A stretch of DNA of 10,552 nucleotides from Nonlabens sp. (GCA_023301395.1 JALZUY010000197.1:1-10552), one strand, 5' to 3'. Positions 1 through 7,037 are shown, counted from the first letter of the stretch. Program-made: numbers and translations. Notes: generated by a model not told the origin, from the sequence alone.

Positions 1-37
1 CACCTAGAACAAGTAATAAGAAAATTATTTTTCTCAT
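1..37 (-). CDS. N-terminus of an exported protein of the membrane module (partial, possibly DUF4129 family)
   Basis: Only the first 12 codons are inside the window; the gene continues beyond position 1. They read MRKIIFLLLVLG, a basic start followed by a hydrophobic run, which is the beginning of a signal peptide or signal anchor. The ATG at 37-35 overlaps the TGA of the upstream gene (36-34) in an ATGA arrangement, so the two are almost certainly co-transcribed and translationally coupled. In related flavobacteria the gene after the SpoIIM protein and the multi-span protein is often a DUF4129-type membrane protein with a signal peptide. That identity is inferred from context only, since no domain sequence is visible. 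Confidence 0.6.
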   Translation of the reverse strand, partial: MRKIIFLLLVLG

Positions 38-966
38 GCGGTCTCACCTAATTTTTCAATACGTGTGCGCAAAAACTCATTGTTCTTGAACTCATGGAGA
101 TTGAAGTAAACAAAAGCATTAATAGTTTGTGATAGTAACTGAATGAACATGATCATTAGGCAAAATAGAGTAATCATTACTACAAGTAAAATTTGACCTA
201 ATACACTTTCTTCTAATCCTACTCCAGATTCTACAGTATGGAATATATAAACTCCTACCAATATAGAAGGCACTAAGTTTAAAGCTAAAAAGCCCACTTG
301 AATAATCATTCCTATCACAAAATTAACGCCAATCGCTTTCCAAAAACTACTAAATATTAAGTCCCATGCTTCTCCAAAGGCACTAAAAACAGTTGAATCT
401 TCATTATGAACATAGCTAAAAATGGATAGACTAATCCACGCATTAAACCCTAAACCTATTAATATACTTGCGATTGTTCCTAAGACCGGTATAAAAGCTA
501 GAATCAATTGTACTATGATATAAATAAAATACAATCCAACAGCTGTAAGAGCGATTAAGAAAAGTCCTCCAAGATTGCGTTTTGCTTTATGCCACGCATC
601 CTTACGAGTTATTTTAGTTTCCTTGCGCTGCTCATATAAACTTACATAAGCACTTGATAAACTATAGTTCAATAGAGTTGATATCAAAATTATAATCATT
701 AAAAATATTGTCCCAAAACCAGTAATCAACGCAGCTGCCTCTTCTGATCCTGAAGCTCCTACGTTAAGACTACTCTGAGCAAAAATCATAGAAATCACCC
801 CAGTAACCATCATATAAACACTGATTAAAAGGAATATGACAAATATTCCATTATAACCTATAAACATATTGATGATTTCTTTGAAATTCCCTTTTAGAAA
901 ATCAAAGTATGCTGATATAATACCACCAAAATCCCTACGCAGTCTGGGCTCTATATACTTCTTCAT
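34..966 (-). CDS. Uncharacterised six-segment integral membrane protein
   Basis: A 310-residue protein with no catalytic motif that I recognise. Its start MKKYIEPRLRRDFGGIISAY is a charged amphipathic leader, as in flavobacterial proteins found next to SpoIIM-family genes. Hydrophobic segments lie at about 38-62, 78-110, 132-156, 158-186, 209-244 and 255-285, joined by short loops and ending in a charged tail (EFKNNEFLRTRIEKLGETA). The overall look resembles DUF975/DUF4013 or glycerophosphodiester phosphodiesterase membrane-domain proteins, but I cannot assign it to any of them firmly. The start at 966 overlaps the end of the SpoIIM-family gene by 32 nt, and the stop overlaps the next gene (ATGA), so it sits in the middle of an operon. 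It is probably a subunit or scaffold of the membrane module formed by its neighbours; the molecular role is unknown. Confidence 0.85.
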   Translation of the reverse strand: MKKYIEPRLRRDFGGIISAYFDFLKGNFKEIINMFIGYNGIFVIFLLISVYMMVTGVISMIFAQSSLNVGASGSEEAAALITGFGTIFLMIIILISTLLNYSLSSAYVSLYEQRKETKITRKDAWHKAKRNLGGLFLIALTAVGLYFIYIIVQLILAFIPVLGTIASILIGLGFNAWISLSIFSYVHNEDSTVFSAFGEAWDLIFSSFWKAIGVNFVIGMIIQVGFLALNLVPSILVGVYIFHTVESGVGLEESVLGQILLVVMITLFCLMIMFIQLLSQTINAFVYFNLHEFKNNEFLRTRIEKLGETA

Positions 967-1915
967 TCTTTCTTTTTAAATAGATAGGATACATCACGTA
1001 GTATCCTATAATAATTCCTGTGCTTGCTATTAAAATAGCATACTTAATAATCGCTGGCATAAATGCATAACGAGTTACAAAACCTTCAATAAAGCCAGCC
1101 ACAATAAACAAAGGTATTGTACTGATTAAGACTTTGAGACCTTTTTTTGCTCCTTTTATAAATGAGACTCGCCGTGAATAAGTTCCAGGGAATAAAATAG
1201 CATTACCCATTAACATTCCTGCGGCTCCACATATTACGATTACAGATAGTTCAATAGTACCGTGTAACATGATTACACTCCATGCCTCAACAGCGACATC
1301 TTCATTTGAAAACATAGTAAAAAAAGTTCCTACCATAATACCGTTACTAAATAGTATGTATCCAGCTCCTATTGAAGTGAGTAGTCCAGCCGCAAAGCAT
1401 AACATCCCTACCTGTATATTGTTCTTTGTAATCCATAAAAACATCCCAAATGCTCCATCATCTTGATAAATCCCAGCAGGATTACCGTTTCTTATGTTCT
1501 CCATAGTTTCATTCACATAGCTATCTCCTAGAATCAATCGAGTAAATGAATCATCATAAATGGTACTTATTGCACCTATCGCAACCGCAACCATAAAAAT
1601 AGAGAAGGCATAAAAAAGCGTGCGGTGATGATCTGCAAAGAATAACGGAAAGTCTTTTTTCCAGAAATCAAATATGCGATTACCACTTTCTTTCTTGTTT
1701 GCATAAATCTTTTGATGCGCTTGACTTGCTAAAGAATTTAAATACAGTAAAGTTTTGCTTTTTTTGTAATAAGTTTGGGCAAACGATAAATCGTTTGTTA
1801 ATTGTATATAAAGCTCTGCAAGGTAATCTGGATTTATTTTTGAATTAGAGTCGAGAGCCTTTTCAAAAGCCATCCATTTTTCTTTATTTTGCTTTACAAA
1901 AGCTGCTTCACGCAT
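935..1915 (-). CDS. SpoIIM-family (stage II sporulation protein M-like) membrane protein
   Basis: A 326-residue integral membrane protein of the SpoIIM/DUF95 family. The first ~90 residues are soluble and helical (MREAAFVKQNKEKWMAFEKA onward). About five membrane segments follow, at 98-119, 155-188, 190-203, 215-242, 262-283 and 290-312 taken loosely, with the family's HGTIELS signature at 218-224. I chose ATG at 1915 because the protein then starts with MREAAFVKQN, the usual start of flavobacterial relatives. An in-frame ATG at 1963 would add 16 residues and run into the divergent gene. These bacteria do not sporulate; in Bacillus SpoIIM belongs to the engulfment complex, but here the family occurs with RDD proteins and, elsewhere, MoxR/DUF58 genes. 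A role in a cell-envelope assembly complex is an inference. It is the first gene of the minus-strand operon. Confidence 0.88.
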   Translation of the reverse strand: MREAAFVKQNKEKWMAFEKALDSNSKINPDYLAELYIQLTNDLSFAQTYYKKSKTLLYLNSLASQAHQKIYANKKESGNRIFDFWKKDFPLFFADHHRTLFYAFSIFMVAVAIGAISTIYDDSFTRLILGDSYVNETMENIRNGNPAGIYQDDGAFGMFLWITKNNIQVGMLCFAAGLLTSIGAGYILFSNGIMVGTFFTMFSNEDVAVEAWSVIMLHGTIELSVIVICGAAGMLMGNAILFPGTYSRRVSFIKGAKKGLKVLISTIPLFIVAGFIEGFVTRYAFMPAIIKYAILIASTGIIIGYYVMYPIYLKRKNEEVYRAQTA

Positions 1916-1970
1916 AGCACGTTTTTTGGCTAAGATAAAAACTAAATTCAGCATGTCCAACACAAATGTA
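1916..1970. promoter_or_regulatory. Compact divergent promoter region (SpoIIM-family gene / RDD gene)
   Basis: Only 37 bases (1916-1952) separate the two divergent start codons. On the minus strand a box TACATTTG (1970-1963) matches the Bacteroidota -7 consensus TAnnTTTG. It would start transcription about 40 nt ahead of the ATG at 1915, and it lies inside the first codons of the RDD gene. I see no TTG-type -33 element at the usual distance from it. For the plus strand a TATTTTTG at 1835-1842 inside the SpoIIM-family gene also matches the consensus, but is about 110 nt from the RDD start and also lacks a -33 box. In AT-rich DNA such octamers arise by chance, so both are weak calls. Confidence 0.3.
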
Positions 1971-2675
1971 AATACAGCTCAAAATGTTAACATTAATTAT
2001 AATGTTTCCAGTTTAGGTCATCGCATTCTAGGTCTATTAATTGACCTGGTAATCATGGGAATATACCAGACTATTATTAATTTGATAGGATTAGGGTTTG
2101 AGGATATGGTTGATAATAACACCTACTTTGGAATATCTGAGGCATTACTTTTACCTATCGCTTTTTATAGTTTGTTCTTTAATATCGTATTTGGTGGTCG
2201 TACTCCAGGTAAGTTCATCATGAAAACTAAAGTCGTAAAAGTAGACGGATCACCAGCTCAATGGTCAGATTATATCACGTCCTGGTTAATGAGACCTATT
2301 GACATATGGTTCACAAGTGGTGGCGTAGGAATTATTTCTATCATTTTCACAGATAAGAATCAGCGCTTAGGAGACTCAGCGTCAGACACTATAGTAATTG
2401 ATTCTCGCAAGAAAACTAGAATAAGTCACACCATTCTAGAAGATCTAGATCCTACTTACATACCTACTTTTATGATGGTAAACAACCTGAGTGATAATGA
2501 TGTCAACGAGATTAAAGAAATTTACAGACTAGCTGCCGAGAGTAGAGATTTTAAAGCACTCAAGCAATTGAGAGATAAAGTTGAAGAACTATTAAAAATC
2601 AAATCAGAATTGCGCGATGGGATTTTAATAAGAACTGTACTCAAGGATTACACTTATCTTACTCAAGGTCGCTAG
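1953..2675 (+). CDS. RDD-family membrane protein
   Basis: A 240-residue protein of the RDD family. The family's Arg and Asp residues are visible in RILGLLIDLVI (R24, D31) and in the late RLGDSASDTIVID segment (D141). Between them stand membrane segments at about 27-48 and 62-80, the conserved GGRTPGKFIM turn (81-90) and a third hydrophobic stretch near 122-133. A soluble, helical, charged tail of about 85 residues follows. ATG at 1953 is preferred to the in-frame ATG at 1926 because it leaves a non-coding gap to the divergent gene and puts a normal-length N-terminus before the RDD domain. Its divergent neighbour is a SpoIIM-family gene, a recurring pairing in Bacteroidota. RDD proteins have been proposed as transporters or as membrane parts of larger assemblies; the specific role is unknown. 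The stop codon abuts the next start. Confidence 0.87.
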   Translation: MSNTNVNTAQNVNINYNVSSLGHRILGLLIDLVIMGIYQTIINLIGLGFEDMVDNNTYFGISEALLLPIAFYSLFFNIVFGGRTPGKFIMKTKVVKVDGSPAQWSDYITSWLMRPIDIWFTSGGVGIISIIFTDKNQRLGDSASDTIVIDSRKKTRISHTILEDLDPTYIPTFMMVNNLSDNDVNEIKEIYRLAAESRDFKALKQLRDKVEELLKIKSELRDGILIRTVLKDYTYLTQGR

Positions 2676-3308
2676 ATGGATTTTATACAAATACTAGATA
2701 TTATAGGAACCATTGCCTTTGCAATATCTGGAGCACTTGCCGCTTTAAGTAAAAAATTAGATGCCTTTGGTGTTATCATCATTGCTTTTGTAACTGCTGC
2801 TGGTGGTGGTACATTACGCGATATCTTATTAGGTGTAAGTCCTGTCTCATGGATGACAAATATGAATTTAGTTTACACCATTCTCATTTGTGTGATTGTA
2901 ACTTTTATATTCAGTAAACGATTGCTCAAATTGCGTAAAACGCTATTCCTTTTTGACTCTGTAGGAATAGGTATCTATACCGTTGTAGGTCTTGAAATGG
3001 GATTAATAGCAGGTTTACATCCCATTATATGTGTGACTCTAGGTTGTATTTCGGCCTGTTTTGGTGGTGTGATAAGAGATATTCTAGTGAATGAGATTCC
3101 TGTAATCTTTCGCAAGAACATCTATGCAACAGCATGTATTGCAGGTGGATCGGTTTATTTTATTTTATTGCGATTCAATGTTCCTGAGAATATTATTTTC
3201 ATAGCATCTGGAGTAAGTGTAATCATGATACGTATACTTGCTGTGCACTTTAAATGGCAATTACCACGTCCTTATCTGGAGGAAGATGATGAGAAAACTC
3301 AGTTTTAA
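2676..3308 (+). CDS. UPF0126 / TRIC-type membrane protein (small-solute or cation channel/transporter family)
   Basis: A 210-residue protein made of two similar halves, each with three membrane segments. Segments lie at about 5-23, 31-53, 64-80, 91-108, 114-137 and 150-166, with a final one at 170-190. Each half carries the family's glycine-rich plus Arg-Asp motif: AAGGGTLRDILLG at 41-53 and CFGGVIRDIL at 128-137. This places it in Pfam PF03458, to which prokaryotic trimeric intracellular cation (TRIC) channels and proposed glycine transporters belong. The transported solute cannot be read from the sequence. Its ATG follows the RDD gene's TAG directly with no intervening base, so translation is likely coupled. 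Its last codon and stop lie inside a palindromic element at the junction with the convergent rhomboid gene. Confidence 0.88.
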   Translation: MDFIQILDIIGTIAFAISGALAALSKKLDAFGVIIIAFVTAAGGGTLRDILLGVSPVSWMTNMNLVYTILICVIVTFIFSKRLLKLRKTLFLFDSVGIGIYTVVGLEMGLIAGLHPIICVTLGCISACFGGVIRDILVNEIPVIFRKNIYATACIAGGSVYFILLRFNVPENIIFIASGVSVIMIRILAVHFKWQLPRPYLEEDDEKTQF

Positions 3309-3335
3309 TACGCTTGTGCGGAAGCGTTACTAAAC
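3302..3335. terminator. Imperfect palindrome at a convergent gene junction, putative bidirectional terminator and repeat copy
   Basis: Paired ends GTTT (3302-3305) and AAAC (3332-3335) enclose paired arms ACGCTT (3310-3315) and AAGCGT (3322-3327) around the 6-base centre GTGCGG. All of these share one axis of symmetry; the four bases between ends and arms do not pair. The element lies between two convergent genes and includes the stop codon of the UPF0126 gene, so a transcript from either strand could form the hairpin. No U-run follows on either side, so it is not a classical intrinsic terminator. The arms and end bases match those of the perfect palindrome at 7139-7178, which suggests one repeat family. 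Confidence 0.55.
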
Positions 3336-3343
3336 AATCATTA

Positions 3344-4207
3344 CTAATCCTTACCAGCCTTAAATAAGAAATCCTTTTCAGCCTTAGTCAAACTCTCATA
3401 ACCACTTGCTGAGATTTTATCGAGTATGCTGTCTATTTTCACTTGCTGAGCAGATTTTGAGCTAGGCATCTTTTTCTTTACGTTTTTATTGCGGTAAACG
3501 GTTTTCATTTTTGCCTTCTTCTCTTTTTTGGGCCTTGTTTTAAAAAACGATAAGAAATAGTCACCTGTAGAAGCTAGACCTTTAAGAATATCTATTCCTT
3601 CCTTCATCTTTACTGCAGCATAGAAACCTATCGCAGCACCACCTAAATGAGCTAGATTACCACCTACATTCAGTCTGCCAAAAATTCCCGCTAAGGAAAT
3701 AACCAACAAACCATAACCTATGTACTTTAACTTGAGATTAAAGAAAATCAATCGCACCTCAGTCTCAGGTTGATAAGCACATACAAAAATCACAACAGCA
3801 TATACACCTGCACTAGCACCTATTAATGATGCTGCACCTACAAATTCTGGAAACAAACCTACTCCTATCAAGAAAAAAGCAGCACCACTTAGTACACCAG
3901 CAAAGAACAAAGTAAGTAGTTGACGGCTCTTGAAAAAATTAAGCATCATTCCTCCAAAGCTGAAGAGAATCATCATATTAAAAAACAAGTGAATAATATC
4001 AGAATGTAGAAAGCCATATGTTAATACAGACCAAGGTTGCATTAATGTTTCCCATAAATCTGCTGGTAAACTAAACCATGTGAAACCTAATGGGAAAACC
4101 CATTTAAGCAACCATGTAAGTAAAGTAATAGAAACAATAATTGCTATCAATTGTCCTAAGACCGATTGACTAGCATATTTCCTTTTTAAGTCGTCTATAA
4201 AATTCAT
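3344..4207 (-). CDS. Rhomboid-family intramembrane serine protease with basic linker and DUF6576-like tail
   Basis: A 287-residue membrane protease. Membrane segments run from about residue 18 to 200. The catalytic dyad is S132 in GASAGV and H187 in AHLGGA, in the expected order. H73 and N77 (HLFFN) form the conserved HxxxN element in the second membrane segment that lines the oxyanion site. After the last membrane segment comes a lysine/arginine-rich linker (about 224-250). A short helical tail follows (ILDKISASGYESLTKAEKDF, 261-280), typical of Bacteroidota rhomboids and resembling DUF6576. It presumably cleaves membrane proteins within or near the bilayer; substrates are unknown. Its ATG shares one base with the stop of the preceding rhomboid gene (TAATG), a strong sign of coupling. 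It is the last gene of the mutL operon. Confidence 0.93.
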   Translation of the reverse strand: MNFIDDLKRKYASQSVLGQLIAIIVSITLLTWLLKWVFPLGFTWFSLPADLWETLMQPWSVLTYGFLHSDIIHLFFNMMILFSFGGMMLNFFKSRQLLTLFFAGVLSGAAFFLIGVGLFPEFVGAASLIGASAGVYAVVIFVCAYQPETEVRLIFFNLKLKYIGYGLLVISLAGIFGRLNVGGNLAHLGGAAIGFYAAVKMKEGIDILKGLASTGDYFLSFFKTRPKKEKKAKMKTVYRNKNVKKKMPSSKSAQQVKIDSILDKISASGYESLTKAEKDFLFKAGKD

Positions 4208-4908
4208 TAATCCCAGCGGTATTGATCCATGCTATTTCTTTTCCAGTACCAAGTTATGACAAACCCTACAATTGCACCACCTACGTGAGCGGCGTGACCA
4301 ATGTTATCCTGTACTCCAGTAAGTCCTAATGTAGCAACAGTTTCATAAGCAAAATAAGCTCCTATCAACCATTTTGCAGCAATAGGGAAAGGAATAAATA
4401 GGATTTGTAATTTGATGTTTGGATACAAATAAGCAAAACCAGCAAGCACGCCAAATGTACAGCCACTTGCTCCTACCATTACACCCCAAAAATTAGGATT
4501 AATCTCTGTTCCAAAAAGGCGTTGTTGAACAATGGCCTCGGTGGCACCAGAATCCATCCATTCTTGGGTAAGAGAAATGTATTCAAAATAATCAATTCCC
4601 GTAGTTAGTAAATATGCTCCTATTCCAGAACTCAAGTAAAAGAATATGAATTTTTTATCGCCCATCCACTTTTCAAGTGATGGGCCAAATATGAGTAATA
4701 CATACATATTCATTAAAATGTGCATAAAGCTTTGATGGTCATGCATGAACATATGCGATATAGGCTGCCAGAAGTGGAATCTTGGATCTTCAAAAAAGTG
4801 AAGTGCAAACGTGTCATAAAGACCTGGTGCGATAAAAACAGTACCTATGTAAAAAACAACATTAAGAATAATGATACCTTTTACTACTGGTGTAATATTA
4901 TTAAACAT
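4207..4908 (-). CDS. Rhomboid-family intramembrane serine protease
   Basis: A 233-residue rhomboid, shorter than the next one and lacking a soluble tail. The catalytic serine is S148 in VGASGCTFG and the catalytic histidine is H208 in HAAHVGGA. The oxyanion-side HILMN motif gives H63 and N67. Between the second pair of membrane segments is a longer hydrophilic loop (about 105-140) with acidic residues, which may sit over the active site. It has six predicted membrane segments from about 11 to 222 and ends in a short basic/aromatic tail. It follows mutL by 2 nt and overlaps the next rhomboid gene by 1 nt. The two rhomboids differ widely in sequence, so this is an old pair rather than a recent duplication. 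The mutL-rhomboid-rhomboid order is, to my knowledge, common in Flavobacteriaceae. Confidence 0.93.
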   Translation of the reverse strand: MFNNITPVVKGIIILNVVFYIGTVFIAPGLYDTFALHFFEDPRFHFWQPISHMFMHDHQSFMHILMNMYVLLIFGPSLEKWMGDKKFIFFYLSSGIGAYLLTTGIDYFEYISLTQEWMDSGATEAIVQQRLFGTEINPNFWGVMVGASGCTFGVLAGFAYLYPNIKLQILFIPFPIAAKWLIGAYFAYETVATLGLTGVQDNIGHAAHVGGAIVGFVITWYWKRNSMDQYRWD

Positions 4909-4910
4909 AT

Positions 4911-6731
4911 TTAATTAAACTTTAAATTGAGGCTTTCACCAGTAATATTGACAAACACTTTTTTTCCATTAGCCGTTAATTCAGACTCTTTACAAGCAAA
5001 CAGTTCATCTACCAGATTCTCCATAGCCTCTTGACTCATGGACTCTCCAGATTTAATAGACATTCCTCTAGCCATAGTAGCTGCCAGTCGATCTGACTGC
5101 GAGAAACTTTCTTTAGGTAAATCAAGCTCGCTATCTCTAATTACCGCTTCCAGTACAACAGGCACATCTTTTTCTTTTAATTGAATAGGCAATCCATCAA
5201 TTTCAACAAGGTTGTTTTCCAAAGTTTTAAAGATAAAACCGGTCTGCTCCAGCTGTTCTTGTAATTGTGTTAAAATAGCAACCTCATCTACTGGTAAATT
5301 TAATCGCAATGGAAAAAGCAATTGTTGACTTGTTCCACGTTGCACTGTAATGTGTTTTAATAATTGTTCATACAGTACGCGTTCATGTGCACGGTTTTGA
5401 TGTATCACAAGCATTCCACTTTTTAAAGTGCTTATAATAAACTTGCGTTGTAATTGAAAGATATTACGAGATATACTTTCTTCTTCAAACATGGATGGAG
5501 CCATGAGTGTTTCCTCTGTCTCATCTAGTAATTGAGAAGTTTCATCTAGTCCAGTATATAGTGATTCCCATGCCTGTGGAGCTGGTTTTGAAAATGAAGG
5601 AGTTTGCTTTTTTGAAACAGTTCCATTAGAAAACGGGTTAAAGTCTGGGTCCACTTCTATTTTTGGTAAACTCGTATTTTTCTTTGAATATTCATAAGGA
5701 ACTTCATATTGTGGTTCCTTTTCAAAATCAATAGCATCTATACTGAACTGTCCAAGAGCATGCTTTACACTAGCTCTCACAATAGCGTACAAGCTGTGTT
5801 CATCATCAAATTTAACTTCAGTTTTTGTGGGGTGAATGTTTATATCCACACTATCCTTAGGAACCTCTAGGAACAAAAAGTAGGTTGGATTATTTTTATC
5901 CTTGAGCAATCCTTCAAAAGCACTTACTACCGCATGATGCAAGTAGTTATGTTTTATAAAGCGATCATTTACAAAAAAGTATTGGAGCCCTTTTGTCTTA
6001 CGTGCAAACTCTGGTTTACCTATAAATCCACTAATAGTAACGAGCTCTGTTTCTTCTTCCACAGGAACTAGTTTCTCATTAGTCTTTGCACCCATAATAT
6101 TAACGATACGCTGTCTAGAATTACTACTCGGTAAATTAAATAACTCTGTATCATTACTTGTAAATCGCAATCCTACTTGTGGATGTGCCATTGCCACACG
6201 ATGAAACTCGTCTGTAATATTGCGCAACTCTACATTATCTGATTTCAAGAACTTGCGTCTTGCAGGAACATTATAAAACAAGTTGCGCACACTCAGCATA
6301 GTTCCTACTGGTGTTACCACTGGTTCTTGATTAGTTACCTTACTTCCTTCTATTTCCAGTATGGTTCCTAGATCATCTTCTTCACGTTTAGTTTTAAGAG
6401 AAACATGAGCTATCGCAGCTACTGAAGCTAGTGCTTCTCCACGGAATCCCTTAGTATGTAGATTAAAAAGATCGTTTGCATTAGTTATTTTTGAAGTAGC
6501 GTGTCTTTCAAACGCCATGCGAGCATCAGTCATACTCATCCCTTTACCATTGTCTATGACCTGGATAAGTGTTTTACCTGAATCTTTAATAATTAACGAA
6601 ATATGCTTAGCACCTGCGTCAATTGCGTTTTCTAGCAATTCTTTTACTACACTAGATGGACGTTGAACAACTTCTCCAGCGGCAATTTGATTTGCCACGT
6701 GATCAGGTAGTAATCTTATAATGTCTGACAT
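4911..6731 (-). CDS. mutL: DNA mismatch repair protein MutL
   Basis: A 606-residue protein, normal length for MutL. The N-terminal GHKL ATPase is intact: NQIAAGEVVQRP (14-25), ELLENAIDAG (31-40, catalytic E31 and Mg-binding N35 by alignment to E. coli E29/N33), DNGKGM (60-65), TKGFRGEALAS (93-103) and the lysine in NIHPTKTEV (K303). A polar, low-complexity linker spans about 335-420, and the C-terminal dimerisation domain follows. A beta-clamp-type motif QQLLFP is seen at 469-474. The endonuclease motif DQHA(X)2E(X)4E is changed to HQNRAHERVLYE (444-455), and the zinc-site motifs ACR and CPHGRP are replaced by ATM (551-553) and TANGKK (586-591). It links MutS mismatch recognition to downstream repair. 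It lies 9 nt after a small membrane-protein gene and 2 nt before a rhomboid gene. Confidence 0.97.
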   Translation of the reverse strand: MSDIIRLLPDHVANQIAAGEVVQRPSSVVKELLENAIDAGAKHISLIIKDSGKTLIQVIDNGKGMSMTDARMAFERHATSKITNANDLFNLHTKGFRGEALASVAAIAHVSLKTKREEDDLGTILEIEGSKVTNQEPVVTPVGTMLSVRNLFYNVPARRKFLKSDNVELRNITDEFHRVAMAHPQVGLRFTSNDTELFNLPSSNSRQRIVNIMGAKTNEKLVPVEEETELVTISGFIGKPEFARKTKGLQYFFVNDRFIKHNYLHHAVVSAFEGLLKDKNNPTYFLFLEVPKDSVDINIHPTKTEVKFDDEHSLYAIVRASVKHALGQFSIDAIDFEKEPQYEVPYEYSKKNTSLPKIEVDPDFNPFSNGTVSKKQTPSFSKPAPQAWESLYTGLDETSQLLDETEETLMAPSMFEEESISRNIFQLQRKFIISTLKSGMLVIHQNRAHERVLYEQLLKHITVQRGTSQQLLFPLRLNLPVDEVAILTQLQEQLEQTGFIFKTLENNLVEIDGLPIQLKEKDVPVVLEAVIRDSELDLPKESFSQSDRLAATMARGMSIKSGESMSQEAMENLVDELFACKESELTANGKKVFVNITGESLNLKFN

Positions 6732-6740
6732 GAAGTCAAT

Positions 6741-7022
6741 CTATATTTTAAAAATGGATAAATCAAAATCGATGAACCATAAAAATACCAAAATCAATAT
6801 CACAATTATGATAATCAATCTCTTTTTCACAGTAGCATCAGTTCCTTTTTTATAGTCACTTAAGGCTGTATTAAATCGTCTTTTTAATCCACCAGCATCT
6901 ATAGTTGTGCGATGCTCATCAAATTTATTTTTCATCTCAAAAGGACGTGTTCCTTCCTCTTGCTCATAAAAGCGAGGTTCGTAACTATACTTTTTATTCT
7001 TGCGACGTGTTAGAATTCCCAT
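6741..7022 (-). CDS. Small single-span membrane protein conserved upstream of mutL
   Basis: A 93-residue protein. A basic, tyrosine-rich N-terminus (MGILTRRKNKKYSYEPRFYE) leads to a charged, soluble stretch with the pattern PFEMKNKFDEHRTT (27-40). One strongly hydrophobic C-terminal segment follows (about 69-84, mostly Ile/Leu/Val). It is therefore a tail-anchored or single-pass inner membrane protein. Close relatives occur at the same place in many flavobacteria and are, as I recall, often labelled riboflavin synthase subunit beta. Nothing in this sequence supports that: there is no lumazine synthase or riboflavin synthase motif and the length is wrong. The start at 7022 is preferred over 7028, because the upstream promoter box would put the transcript start almost on top of the 7028 ATG. 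Function unknown; first gene of the mutL operon. Confidence 0.85.
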   Translation of the reverse strand: MGILTRRKNKKYSYEPRFYEQEEGTRPFEMKNKFDEHRTTIDAGGLKRRFNTALSDYKKGTDATVKKRLIIIIVILILVFLWFIDFDLSIFKI

Positions 7023-7037
7023 AATCATGGTTTATTA

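Noticed and set aside
1269..1466. Plus-strand open frame of 65 codons
   Set aside because: It lies wholly inside the SpoIIM-family gene on the other strand, and its product has no family-like features; it is a shadow frame.
4720..4914. Plus-strand open frame of 64 codons
   Set aside because: It is antisense to the start of the first rhomboid gene, whose catalytic and membrane features are clear; the predicted peptide looks random.
6741..7022. Riboflavin synthase subunit beta (name often given to relatives)
   Set aside because: The product is a short single-span membrane protein without any riboflavin or lumazine synthase motif.
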